Origin: Verrucomicrobiaceae bacterium
GTDB lineage: Bacteria; Verrucomicrobiota; Verrucomicrobiia; Verrucomicrobiales; Verrucomicrobiaceae
Direction of reading: 5' to 3'
NCBI GenBank assembly: GCA_016795375.1
Contig: JAEUHJ010000200.1
Span: 1 to 51,010, forward strand
DNA: 51,010 bases
Shown: positions 8,989-16,090 of the stretch, piece after piece
Numbering within the stretch: the stretch's first letter is position 1
Layout of the letters: each line of letters starts with the position of its first letter
Made by a program: the position numbers and the translations under genes
Notes under the pieces: model-generated
What the model was told of the DNA's origin: nothing
What the model saw: the letters and a program-made list of their open reading frames with translations, nothing else
The model's database searches: none

Positions 8989-9976
8989 GGCTGATTGTCT
9001 CCTGATTGAGGTTCGTGGTGGAAAGCAGGGCGCGTATCGCAGGCAGCGCGGCTTCCGCCGCTTCACGGCCTGCCTGCAAATACTGCTCGTGATTTTCAAA
9101 ATCATGCCACGAGGAGGTGGCGAAGCGCGGGTGGATGACGACATCGGCCGCAGCCTCCTCCTTGGTGATGAGGCGGAGCTGCGCGGCCATCAGAGCGCGG
9201 CGGAAGGTGTCGAGCACATTGCCGTGGGCGAGGAGGTTCACCCTGTGCCAGAGCGTGCGGAACAGCCTCGCGAACAGATGGCGGCCGGCGCCGTCGTCCG
9301 CAGCGAAGGTGCTGTCGGTGCGCGCCTCAAAGTCATCCGGCATCGGCATCACGTTCACGGCGATGACATGGTCGAGATGCAGGCGCTTCTTCAAGAGAGC
9401 GACGGGCAGCGGCTCGGACGCGCCGCCATCACAATAGCGGCGGCCGTCGAGATGCACCGGAGCGCAGATGGCTGGAATGGCCGCGCTGGCATGCACCGCC
9501 TTGGAAACAGGGCCGGAATCAAACACATGCGGCGTGAGCCGGTCGAGATCAGTGGCGACGACGATGAGCGGGCGTTCGAGCTGCTCGAAAGTCTTCCCGC
9601 CAAGATCGCGCTCGAGGTGCTCGCGGATGCGGTCGCCGCGGATCAGCCCCTCAGATGGCGGGATGATGAAGTCGAGCAGCGCTTTGAGCGTCGCGCGGTC
9701 TTTGATCTCGCGGGCGCGAATCTCCAGGGCGGAGCCATCCAGCCCGGCGGCCCAGAGCGCGCCGACATAAGCACCCATGCTGCAACCGGCGATGGCTGCG
9801 ATGGGGATGTCGTTTTCCTCAAGCACCTGGATGACGCCGGCGTGCGCCAGGCCGCGAGCGCCGCCGCTGGAAAGCACCAGGCCGACGCGCGGCACATTTT
9901 CCCCACCTGAGCCGTGCTTGTGGCTTTCCTCGGCACGGCTCCATCCCTGGGCGGGCGGATGGAGGCTGGCGTTCAT
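8942..9976 (-). CDS. patatin-like phospholipase (RssA/NTE family)
   Basis: Serine-aspartate dyad lipid acyl hydrolase. The 344-residue protein has the oxyanion motif GGARG (38-42), nucleophile elbow GCSMG with S66, and the dyad aspartate in CDGGASEP (D183). There is no obvious signal peptide, only a polar N-terminus, so it is likely cytoplasmic or membrane-peripheral. It is the first gene of the five-gene minus-strand operon and its 3' end overlaps the ligase start by 47 nt, implying translational coupling. I infer that it releases fatty acids from membrane or storage lipid for activation and beta-oxidation by the downstream genes. The substrate cannot be read from sequence. Confidence 0.9.
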   Translation of the reverse strand: MNASLHPPAQGWSRAEESHKHGSGGENVPRVGLVLSSGGARGLAHAGVIQVLEENDIPIAAIAGCSMGAYVGALWAAGLDGSALEIRAREIKDRATLKALLDFIIPPSEGLIRGDRIREHLERDLGGKTFEQLERPLIVVATDLDRLTPHVFDSGPVSKAVHASAAIPAICAPVHLDGRRYCDGGASEPLPVALLKKRLHLDHVIAVNVMPMPDDFEARTDSTFAADDGAGRHLFARLFRTLWHRVNLLAHGNVLDTFRRALMAAQLRLITKEEAAADVVIHPRFATSSWHDFENHEQYLQAGREAAEAALPAIRALLSTTNLNQETISHEIAPPHTRLECRTA

Positions 9977-9997
9977 GGCCTGCGGTGGTTGCTACCA

Positions 9998-10029
9998 TAT
10001 ATAGACCTGCCGCAGGAAAATAGTTTCAA
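9998..10029 (-). promoter_or_regulatory. weak promoter candidate for the lipid catabolism operon
   Basis: On the minus strand TTGAAA (10029-10024) could serve as a -35 and TATATA (10003-9998) as a -10, but the 20-nt spacer is longer than ideal; TCTATA at 18 nt is an alternative. The element sits directly downstream of the palindrome at 10034-10057 and 22 nt before the patatin start codon. Confidence 0.3.
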
Positions 10030-10033
10030 AACG

Positions 10034-10057
10034 AATTGTAAGAACATGCTTACAATT
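10034..10057. promoter_or_regulatory. 24-bp palindromic operator candidate upstream of the lipid operon
   Basis: A perfect 9-bp inverted repeat, AATTGTAAG (10034-10042) and CTTACAATT (10049-10057), separated by 6 bp. It is AT-rich in a high-GC region and lies 58-81 nt upstream of the patatin start. The arm length and spacing fit a dimeric helix-turn-helix regulator such as a TetR- or GntR-type protein. No regulator gene is adjacent. The assignment to fatty-acid control is inference from position. Confidence 0.6.
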
Positions 10058-10171
10058 CCGCCGGTGTCGTGGAACTACCTCAAACGCCTTCCGAAACAAG
10101 CCGCCATCCACTGGCGGGCGCGGCTCCGGCCTCATTCGACAGCAAAGTCATGACTGAAACAAACCGCGCGC

Positions 10172-12448
10172 TCACGCCACGGCCACCATGGGCACGTTGA
10201 GCTTGCCGGTGCTGGATTCGGCGGTCTGGAAGAAGCTCACCTCACCGCTGTTCACATCGTAGAGGGCTCCGACGATGGCGATGGCTCCTTCGGTGACGAG
10301 TTTGTCCAGGGTGCAGCTGCGATGGCGGATGGACTTGATGGTGCGGATGACGTTGAGGCGGGAGATTTCGTTGGCGTAGGCGGCTTTTTCGCCGGGGGCC
10401 CATTGCTCGGTTTTTTTGAGCGTCGCAGGATTGATGACCTGCTGAATGTCGGCGACGAGGCCATCGAGATTGGCGCAAGGAGTGGCTTCGCTGGCTTTTT
10501 TCGCGGCGCTGAGCAGATCGACGGCTGCATTGACCGCGCCGCAGCTCGTGTGGCCGAGGACGACGACGAGTTTCGCGCCCGCCATGGCACAGGCGTATTC
10601 CAGGCTGCCGAGCAGCTCGCTGGTGGCGATGTTTCCAGCCACGCGGGCGCTGAAGATATCGCCGAGGCCGAGGTCGAAGACCATCTCCGCAGGCGCGCGG
10701 GAGTCGATGCAGCCTAGCACGGCGGCCATGGGGAACTGGCCTGCGGCCGTGGCGGCCACCTGGCGGCCAAAGTCACGCTGGATGCGCTGGCCGGCGAGGA
10801 ATCGCTGGTTGCCCGCCTGCAAAGTCTCCAGCACGCACTGCGGCGTGAGTCCGCTCTGCACCTCGCGGCTGGTGTAGTCGATGAACTGCACATAATCGTC
10901 GATGAAGTTGTCGTCCTTCATGCCGATGAATCCGACTTCGACACCGTGTGACGGCGCGGTCTTGTCCCGCAGATCGGCGAGCAGATCGCGGATGTCCGGG
11001 TCGATGAAATCCGTGTTGCGCGCATCCACGAGGATGCGCCCGCCGCGCGGCACGTTTTGAAAGGTGTTCTCCAACGCAGCGCGGCTCAGAAAGCTGACCT
11101 GGTTCGCCAGTTCGATGCGCAGGACATCTCCTGCGGCATGTTTTTCCATCACCCGGCGCAGCGGGCGGCGCAGGTTGCTGTGCAGGATGAAATAGATGCT
11201 GACACCCAGGCCGACGAGCATACCGGTGAGCAGATCGGTGAACACGATGGCGCAGATCGTGATGAAGAACGGCAGAAACTGCTGCATCCCCCCTTGCCAC
11301 ATATCTTTGAAGAGCTTCGGACTGGCCAGCTTGAGGCCGGTGATGATGAGAATGGCCGCCAGCGCGGAAAGTGGGATCTCGTTGAGCCAGTGCGGCACCG
11401 TCATCACGCACACGACGAGCAGCACACCGTGCAAAATGGTGCTGAGCTTCGTCCTGCCACCCGCGTTGATGTTCACCGAGGTGCGCACGATCACGCTCGT
11501 CATCGGCAGGCCGCCAATGAGACCCGCGATGAGATTCCCGGTGCCCTGTGCCATGAGCTCGCGGTTTGGCTGCGCCAGGCGCTGGTCGGGGTCGATTTTA
11601 TCTACTGCCTCCAGATTGAGCAGTGTCTCCAATGAGGCCACGAGCGCCACGGTGATGGCGGCCTTGTAGATGAGCGGGTTGCTAAAATGCGCCACATCAG
11701 GAAACCTCAGAAAGCCGAGGAATGCCTGGAAATCCTCCGCCACCGGCACCTGCACGAGATGGCTGGCCTTCACCTCCCACGCATGGCCCATCTTCCGCAG
11801 GATCAAATTGATCGCCACGCCCAGCAGCACCACGACGAGCGCGGAGGGCACGGGCAGTTTTTTCAGCACCTTCACCTTGTCCCACAACACGAGGAACAAA
11901 ACGCTCACGATGCCGATCAGCGCCGCGCCAGGCAGGATGTCCGAGAGCGCCGCCAGCAGCTCTGTGAAGGTGTTTTCATGGTCCGGCTGCTCAAAGCTCA
12001 TCTCGCCCTCCGCGTCGGCGTCGTGACCGAACACGTGCGGAATCTGTTTCAGGATCAAAATGAGCCCGATGGCGGCGAGCAGGCCCTTGATGACGCTCAT
12101 CGGAAAGAACGAAGCTATGTAGCCCAGCCGGAATGCGCCCATCAAAAACTGGATCACGCCAGCCACTGCCAAGGCGACTAGGAATGCCTCAAAACTGCCG
12201 AGTGCGGCGATCTGGGCCGCCACGATGGCCGTGAGGCCCGCCGCAGGTCCGCTGACGCTTTTATGCGAGCCGCTCAGGATGCCCACCACGATCCCGCCGA
12301 CGATGCCGGAGATCAAACCGGCGAACAACGGCGCGTTGGAGGCCAGCGCGATGCCGAGACACAGAGGCAGCGCCACCAGAGACACCGCGATGCTGGCGGT
12401 GATGTCCTTGGGCAGGGTGACGGAGAGCGGCGCTTTGTTATGAGGCAT
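10172..12448 (-). CDS. SulP-family anion transporter fused to beta-carbonic anhydrase
   Basis: A 758-residue inner-membrane protein with three parts. Residues 1-430 form a SulP (SLC26) transporter core with many hydrophobic helices and the PLCLGIALASNAP and LPMTSVIVRTSVN signatures. Residues 445-540 form a STAS-like cytoplasmic domain (RILVDARNTDFIDPDIRDLL). Residues 540-758 form a beta-class carbonic anhydrase with zinc ligands C580, H633 and C636 and the D582/R584 dyad in CIDSRAP. Fusions of this kind are known and are thought to couple bicarbonate uptake to CO2/bicarbonate interconversion at the membrane. ATG 12448 is chosen because the N-terminal MPHNKAPLSVTLPKDITASI is SulP-like; the longer frame to 12562 is not. 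It may be monocistronic: the kinase gene upstream ends 206 nt away. Confidence 0.92.
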   Translation of the reverse strand: MPHNKAPLSVTLPKDITASIAVSLVALPLCLGIALASNAPLFAGLISGIVGGIVVGILSGSHKSVSGPAAGLTAIVAAQIAALGSFEAFLVALAVAGVIQFLMGAFRLGYIASFFPMSVIKGLLAAIGLILILKQIPHVFGHDADAEGEMSFEQPDHENTFTELLAALSDILPGAALIGIVSVLFLVLWDKVKVLKKLPVPSALVVVLLGVAINLILRKMGHAWEVKASHLVQVPVAEDFQAFLGFLRFPDVAHFSNPLIYKAAITVALVASLETLLNLEAVDKIDPDQRLAQPNRELMAQGTGNLIAGLIGGLPMTSVIVRTSVNINAGGRTKLSTILHGVLLVVCVMTVPHWLNEIPLSALAAILIITGLKLASPKLFKDMWQGGMQQFLPFFITICAIVFTDLLTGMLVGLGVSIYFILHSNLRRPLRRVMEKHAAGDVLRIELANQVSFLSRAALENTFQNVPRGGRILVDARNTDFIDPDIRDLLADLRDKTAPSHGVEVGFIGMKDDNFIDDYVQFIDYTSREVQSGLTPQCVLETLQAGNQRFLAGQRIQRDFGRQVAATAAGQFPMAAVLGCIDSRAPAEMVFDLGLGDIFSARVAGNIATSELLGSLEYACAMAGAKLVVVLGHTSCGAVNAAVDLLSAAKKASEATPCANLDGLVADIQQVINPATLKKTEQWAPGEKAAYANEISRLNVIRTIKSIRHRSCTLDKLVTEGAIAIVGALYDVNSGEVSFFQTAESSTGKLNVPMVAVA

Positions 12449-12654
12449 GCGGCGTCCCCTTTGTCCCAGATGTGCGTTTGACGATACTAAAATTTCAAAA
12501 AGTAATTCGTTTTGGCGAAGGGCCCGTCTCCATCTGAGATGAGCGGTGGCGGACAATGCCACAAAACGAGAACAGGCGCTGCGGCAGCGGATGTGCTGGG
12601 CATCAGGCGGAAGCGACTGCGGTGGCTTTCAATACCCTCCGGCCGGGGGTGCGG

Positions 12655-13980
12655 TCAAGCCTCGCCATTCCGTGCCGGCACCACGGCCTCGATGCGTGCT
12701 CCGCTGGCATGTGACCTGGCGGCGGTGACCATCAGCTCGCCCCCGCACTGCCGCGCCCTGGCGCGCATGCCGACCATGCCGAGGCTCGGACTCTGGATGG
12801 TGTTCATCGCATCTTCCGGCAGCCCCTGTCCGTCATCTTCGATGCTCAGGCAGATCATTCCGTCCTCGAGAGCCAGCCGGATTTCCACCCGCTTTGCCCC
12901 GGCATGGCGGGCGATGTTCGTCAGCGCCTCCTGGGCGATGCGGAAGAGGTGTGTCTCCGTCTCGTCGGCAAAGCGTCCGGAACAGGTGGAGTCGAAGTCC
13001 ACCTCCAGCCGTGTGCGCTGCGCGAATTTCTCCGCCAGCCAGCGCAGGCCGGCATCGAGGCCGAAATCATCAAGGATGACCGGGCGGAGCAGTTGCGAGA
13101 GCTCACGGACATTGGCGATGGATTCATCAACGAGATGAATGCAGTCGTTGCGGAGCGAGTCGAGGTCACGGGTTGCCCCCCTGGTCAGATTGGAACGCAC
13201 GGCGGCGAGTGACTGGCCCAGCTCGTCGTGCAGTTCGTGGGAGAAACGCCGCGCGGCCGCCTCCTGTGTCTGCAGCATGTGCCAGGAGACGCGGGCGAGC
13301 TCCTCCGACTGCCAGCGGATGTGCTGGAGGCTGCCGCGCACGAAACGGATGGTGAGCCACGCGCAGAGCGCGGCCAGGACGAGACAGGCGCCGAGGAGCA
13401 GCTTTGACTCGTCCGCCAGATTGTCGAGGCGGGCCTCGATCTCCCGGTTCACTTCGGAGAGATGCCGCGTGCTTTGCAGAATGAGGCCGTGGATGAGCTC
13501 CACCACCTCGTCGTGGCTGGCAAAGAGGGATTCCAGCACGTTTTTCGGCAAGGGCCCCTCGTAGTCGAGCGCCTGCTTCGCGGTGTTCGAGAATGCCTGC
13601 GCGGCATACGCCAGCCGCCGCCACTCATGCGCGTGCGGTGTCTGCGCCGCCTCGGTGGCGAGGCGGGACACATCGCGGTCCGCGTTTTTGAGGTCATCGA
13701 ACACACGGGCGCGGATGGCTGGGTCCTCGGATTTCACCAGCAGGTGCAGCACATGCGCGAGCGCGTCCTCCTCCGCCTGCGCCTCATAGAGCAGGCGCGC
13801 GATGAGCAACTGCTCCCTCACCAGCCCCGCCGAGCTGCGTCGGATGGCCTGGCTGTCGCGCACGGCCACGAGGCCCGCCATGCCCAGCAGCACGAGGACA
13901 AGGCCGAAGCCGACAGCCAGCCCCCACAACACCGTGTGCTCGGTGACACGGCGTGCGGAAGGCGGCGGACGGACGGACAT
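12655..13980 (-). CDS. NarX/DesK-type sensor histidine kinase
   Basis: Membrane-bound two-component sensor of 441 residues. TM1 is about 17-40 and TM2 about 193-213. They enclose a roughly 150-residue, mostly helical periplasmic region without Cys pairs or a PAS signature, perhaps a four-helix bundle sensor. The HisKA_3 dimerisation domain has SHELHDELGQSLAAVRSNL with probable phospho-acceptor H251. It is followed by QLLRPVILDDFGL and a HATPase domain with the N-box RIAQEALTNIARHAG and a G-box around DDGQGLPED and LGMVGMRAR. It starts 10 nt after the response-regulator stop, so the pair is co-transcribed regulator first. The signal is unknown. Confidence 0.92.
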   Translation of the reverse strand: MSVRPPPSARRVTEHTVLWGLAVGFGLVLVLLGMAGLVAVRDSQAIRRSSAGLVREQLLIARLLYEAQAEEDALAHVLHLLVKSEDPAIRARVFDDLKNADRDVSRLATEAAQTPHAHEWRRLAYAAQAFSNTAKQALDYEGPLPKNVLESLFASHDEVVELIHGLILQSTRHLSEVNREIEARLDNLADESKLLLGACLVLAALCAWLTIRFVRGSLQHIRWQSEELARVSWHMLQTQEAAARRFSHELHDELGQSLAAVRSNLTRGATRDLDSLRNDCIHLVDESIANVRELSQLLRPVILDDFGLDAGLRWLAEKFAQRTRLEVDFDSTCSGRFADETETHLFRIAQEALTNIARHAGAKRVEIRLALEDGMICLSIEDDGQGLPEDAMNTIQSPSLGMVGMRARARQCGGELMVTAARSHASGARIEAVVPARNGEA

Positions 13981-13990
13981 GGGAGGGCGA

Positions 13991-14632
13991 TCAGTCGATG
14001 AGGCCGTTGCGGACGGAGAACCGCACCAGTTCGCCGATGGAGTGCAGATTGAGCTTCTCCATGATGCGGCCGCGATGCGCCTCGACGGTGTACACGCTCA
14101 AACTCAGAGCCGTGGCGATCTCCTTGTTCGTCTTGCTCTCCGCGATCATCTGGAGCACCTCGCGCTCCCTCGGGGACAGCAGGTCGATCGGATTGGTGAC
14201 ATGCTTGCGGTAGTCATCGAGCACCGCGTCGCTCACCTCCGGGCTGAGCCAGCCTTTGCCGACCGCGACGGCGCGCACTGCGGCGAGGAAGTCGGCTTCG
14301 CTGCAATCTTTGAGCAGGTAGCCCTTCGCGCCGGCCCGCAGCATCTCGCGCACATAGACGGAGTCCTTCTGCATGGAGAGCGCCAGGATGCGTGTCTTTG
14401 GCAGCACCTTGGTGATCTGCCGCGCGGCCTCGATCCCGTTGAGCTCCGGCATCGTCACATCCATCACCACGACATCCGGGGTGAGTTTTTCCGCCATCTC
14501 CACGGCTTCGCGCCCGTTCGACGCCTCGCCGACGACCTCCATGTCCCACTGCGCGGCCAGCAGCGCGCGGAAACCGTTGCGAACAACGCCGTGGTCATCG
14601 GCGAGGAGGATGCGGGTCTGTTTGGAAGGCAT
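13991..14632 (-). CDS. NarL/FixJ-family response regulator
   Basis: A 213-residue transcription factor. The receiver domain (1-125) has the acidic pair in ADDHGVVRNG, phospho-acceptor D58 in PDVVVMDVTMPELNG and a conserved K in GYLLKD. The LuxR-type helix-turn-helix (about 150-213) reads LLSPREREVLQMIAESKTNK and continues through SVYTVEAHRGRIMEKL. ATG 14632 places the receiver domain at the N-terminus; the longer frame upstream is antisense to the anti-sigma gene. It is paired with the downstream histidine kinase and divergent from the CnrY-like gene, with 78 nt between start codons. That gap could hold shared control elements, but no site could be assigned. Confidence 0.93.
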   Translation of the reverse strand: MPSKQTRILLADDHGVVRNGFRALLAAQWDMEVVGEASNGREAVEMAEKLTPDVVVMDVTMPELNGIEAARQITKVLPKTRILALSMQKDSVYVREMLRAGAKGYLLKDCSEADFLAAVRAVAVGKGWLSPEVSDAVLDDYRKHVTNPIDLLSPREREVLQMIAESKTNKEIATALSLSVYTVEAHRGRIMEKLNLHSIGELVRFSVRNGLID

Positions 14633-14710
14633 GGGGGCGAAACGTAGGCCGCTCCGGGCAAAGCGCAAAAAACCACGGGATTTTTCCACCACCGGCCCCA
14701 TCATGGCTCC

Positions 14711-14983
14711 ATGACGCAGGACGAACTCAGCCGGCTCCTCCAGCAAGCGGCCTCCGCCACGCCGACGGAGGCTCCCTCCGCCATGGAGGACGCCATCATG
14801 GCCCGCGTGCGCACGGACACAGGCCGCGCCAGACGTTGGTGGCTGCTCACCGGTCTCATCGTGGCGCTGGCAGTGACGGCTGGCGTGACCACGGCAGCTC
14901 TCATCGGCTGGTCCAAGGCGCTCAATGACCCGGTGCATGCGAAGCCGCCCGCCATGCCGCTTTTCAAAGGAGGCCCGCTGTGA
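14711..14983 (+). CDS. small membrane anti-sigma factor, CnrY-like
   Basis: A 90-residue protein with a hydrophilic, cytoplasmic N-terminus (1-41), one transmembrane helix (WWLLTGLIVALAVTAGVTTA, about 43-65) and a short periplasmic tail. Sequence similarity to a named family is not obvious. Size (CnrY of Cupriavidus is about 95 residues), topology and gene order Y-X-H next to a sensor and an ECF sigma gene support an anti-sigma role, holding the sigma factor at the membrane until the periplasmic sensor binds metal. Its TGA overlaps the next start (TGATG), indicating coupled translation. Other small membrane anti-sigma families remain possible. Confidence 0.7.
   Translation: MTQDELSRLLQQAASATPTEAPSAMEDAIMARVRTDTGRARRWWLLTGLIVALAVTAGVTTAALIGWSKALNDPVHAKPPAMPLFKGGPL
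14966..14973 (+). promoter_or_regulatory. Shine-Dalgarno sequence of the CnrX-like gene
   Basis: AAAGGAGG inside the 3' end of the anti-sigma gene, 6 nt before GTG 14980 and 9 nt before ATG 14983. It supports efficient translation of the sensor from within the upstream coding region but does not separate the two start codons. Confidence 0.7.
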
Positions 14984-15444
14984 TGCACTCGCGGGCCAGG
15001 TGGCTGGCGTCCTCTGTTTTGCTCTCCTGCGCCCTAGCGGGCCTCACCGCCTGGCGTGTCACGGACTGGACGCTGCACCGTCACGGTGAGGGGCATGCGC
15101 ATGACCATGTGGAGACGGACCTGCACTCGTGGATGCATGAGCATCTCGACATCACACCGGAGCAGCACGCGAAGCTCGACCCCGTCGAAAAGGAGTTCGA
15201 GCAGCGCCGTGTGACCCTGAAGGCGCGCATCAGCGCCGCCGACGTGGAGCTGGCGCGGATCATCAGCACGCCGGAAGTTGATGAAGCCCGCATGAAGGAT
15301 GCCCTTGGGCGCCTGAACCAAAGCCAGGCGGAGTTGCAACGCCTCACGCTGGATCACTTTCTCGCCATGAAGCGCCACCTGCGCCCCGCGCAGGCGCGCA
15401 AACTCGTCGAATGGACCCATGACAGCCTGTCCCGCGAACACTGA
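14983..15444 (+). CDS. periplasmic metal sensor, CnrX/NccX-like
   Basis: A 153-residue membrane-anchored periplasmic protein: one N-terminal hydrophobic helix (about 6-24), a His-rich linker (H32, H34, H38, H40, H42), then a helical domain with the CnrX-type EKEFEQRR segment. From recalled CnrX structure, cobalt and nickel are bound by H42, H46, E63, H119 and M123. Here H48 and H52 (LHSWMHE), E69, H125 and M129 (DHFLAM) occupy equivalent positions with the same HxxxH and HxxxM spacings. It probably senses Ni, Co or a similar divalent cation and signals through the CnrY-like protein. An in-frame GTG at 14980 is the alternative start. Spy/CpxP-like chaperones share the fold but not this ligand set. 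Confidence 0.8.
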   Translation: MHSRARWLASSVLLSCALAGLTAWRVTDWTLHRHGEGHAHDHVETDLHSWMHEHLDITPEQHAKLDPVEKEFEQRRVTLKARISAADVELARIISTPEVDEARMKDALGRLNQSQAELQRLTLDHFLAMKRHLRPAQARKLVEWTHDSLSREH

Positions 15445-15448
15445 CCTC

Positions 15449-16030
15449 ATGCTCCAGGCGGCGGAGACCTCTGCGCCGCCGGACATCGAGCAGGAAAAAA
15501 TCCGCGCCGCGCAGGCGGGGGACAGCGCCGCGTTTGAATGGCTCGTGCGTCATCACGAGGCGCGGCTGCACGGATTCTGCCGCCGCTGGCTGCGCTGCGA
15601 GCAGGATGCCCGCGAAGCCTCCCAGGACTCCTTTGTGCGTGCCTGGCAGGCGCTGCCGGAGTTCGAGGGCCGCGCGCGGTTTTCGACCTGGCTCTACCAG
15701 ATCGCCCTCAATGCCTGCCGGGACCGTGCCAAGACCCGCGCCTCCCGCCAGCGTGGCAGCACGGTGACGCTCGACAACATGCCGGAGACGCCCGCCTGCC
15801 CGAAGCCGCCGCCTGACACCAGCGCCGCCTGGCGCGGCGAGATCGGCAAGCTCGAACGCGGCCTCGCCATGCTGCCGGAGAAACTCCGTGCCGCCCTCAT
15901 CCTTGTGGCGTTGGAGGGGCTGAGCCAGAAAGAGTGCGCCGAGGTGCTCGGATGCTCCGTGCGCGGCGTCGAAGGCCGCGTCCATCGCGCGCGCCAGATG
16001 CTGCTGGAATGGTGGAACGAGGAAAAGTGA
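15449..16030 (+). CDS. ECF-family RNA polymerase sigma factor, CnrH-like
   Basis: Extracytoplasmic-function sigma factor of 193 residues. Region 2 (about 17-90) includes HGFCRRWLRCEQDAREASQD and SFVRAWQALPEFEGRARFST, the core-binding and -10 recognition segments. Region 4 (about 130-190) has LPEKLRAALILVALEGLSQK and the helix-turn-helix ECAEVLGCSVRGVEGRVHRA. ATG 15449 gives a normal short N-terminus; ATG 15419 would add ten residues and overlap the sensor gene by 26 nt. The order anti-sigma, sensor, sigma matches cnrYXH. Likely targets are its own operon and the TonB receptor 60 nt downstream. No ECF promoter could be assigned with confidence. Confidence 0.9.
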   Translation: MLQAAETSAPPDIEQEKIRAAQAGDSAAFEWLVRHHEARLHGFCRRWLRCEQDAREASQDSFVRAWQALPEFEGRARFSTWLYQIALNACRDRAKTRASRQRGSTVTLDNMPETPACPKPPPDTSAAWRGEIGKLERGLAMLPEKLRAALILVALEGLSQKECAEVLGCSVRGVEGRVHRARQMLLEWWNEEK

Positions 16031-16090
16031 TCCCTGCGGGCACACCGGACATTATGTGGGGTCGGAGCGCGGCGGTCGTCGCAGGCATGG

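Noticed and set aside
12632..12650. Terminator of the histidine kinase gene
   Set aside because: A GC-rich stem just after the kinase stop can be drawn, but it has mismatches and no U-tract follows on the minus strand.
16031..16090. ECF-type promoter for the TonB receptor
   Set aside because: No convincing GAAC-like -35 with a CGT-type -10 at the right spacing was found in the 60-nt gap.
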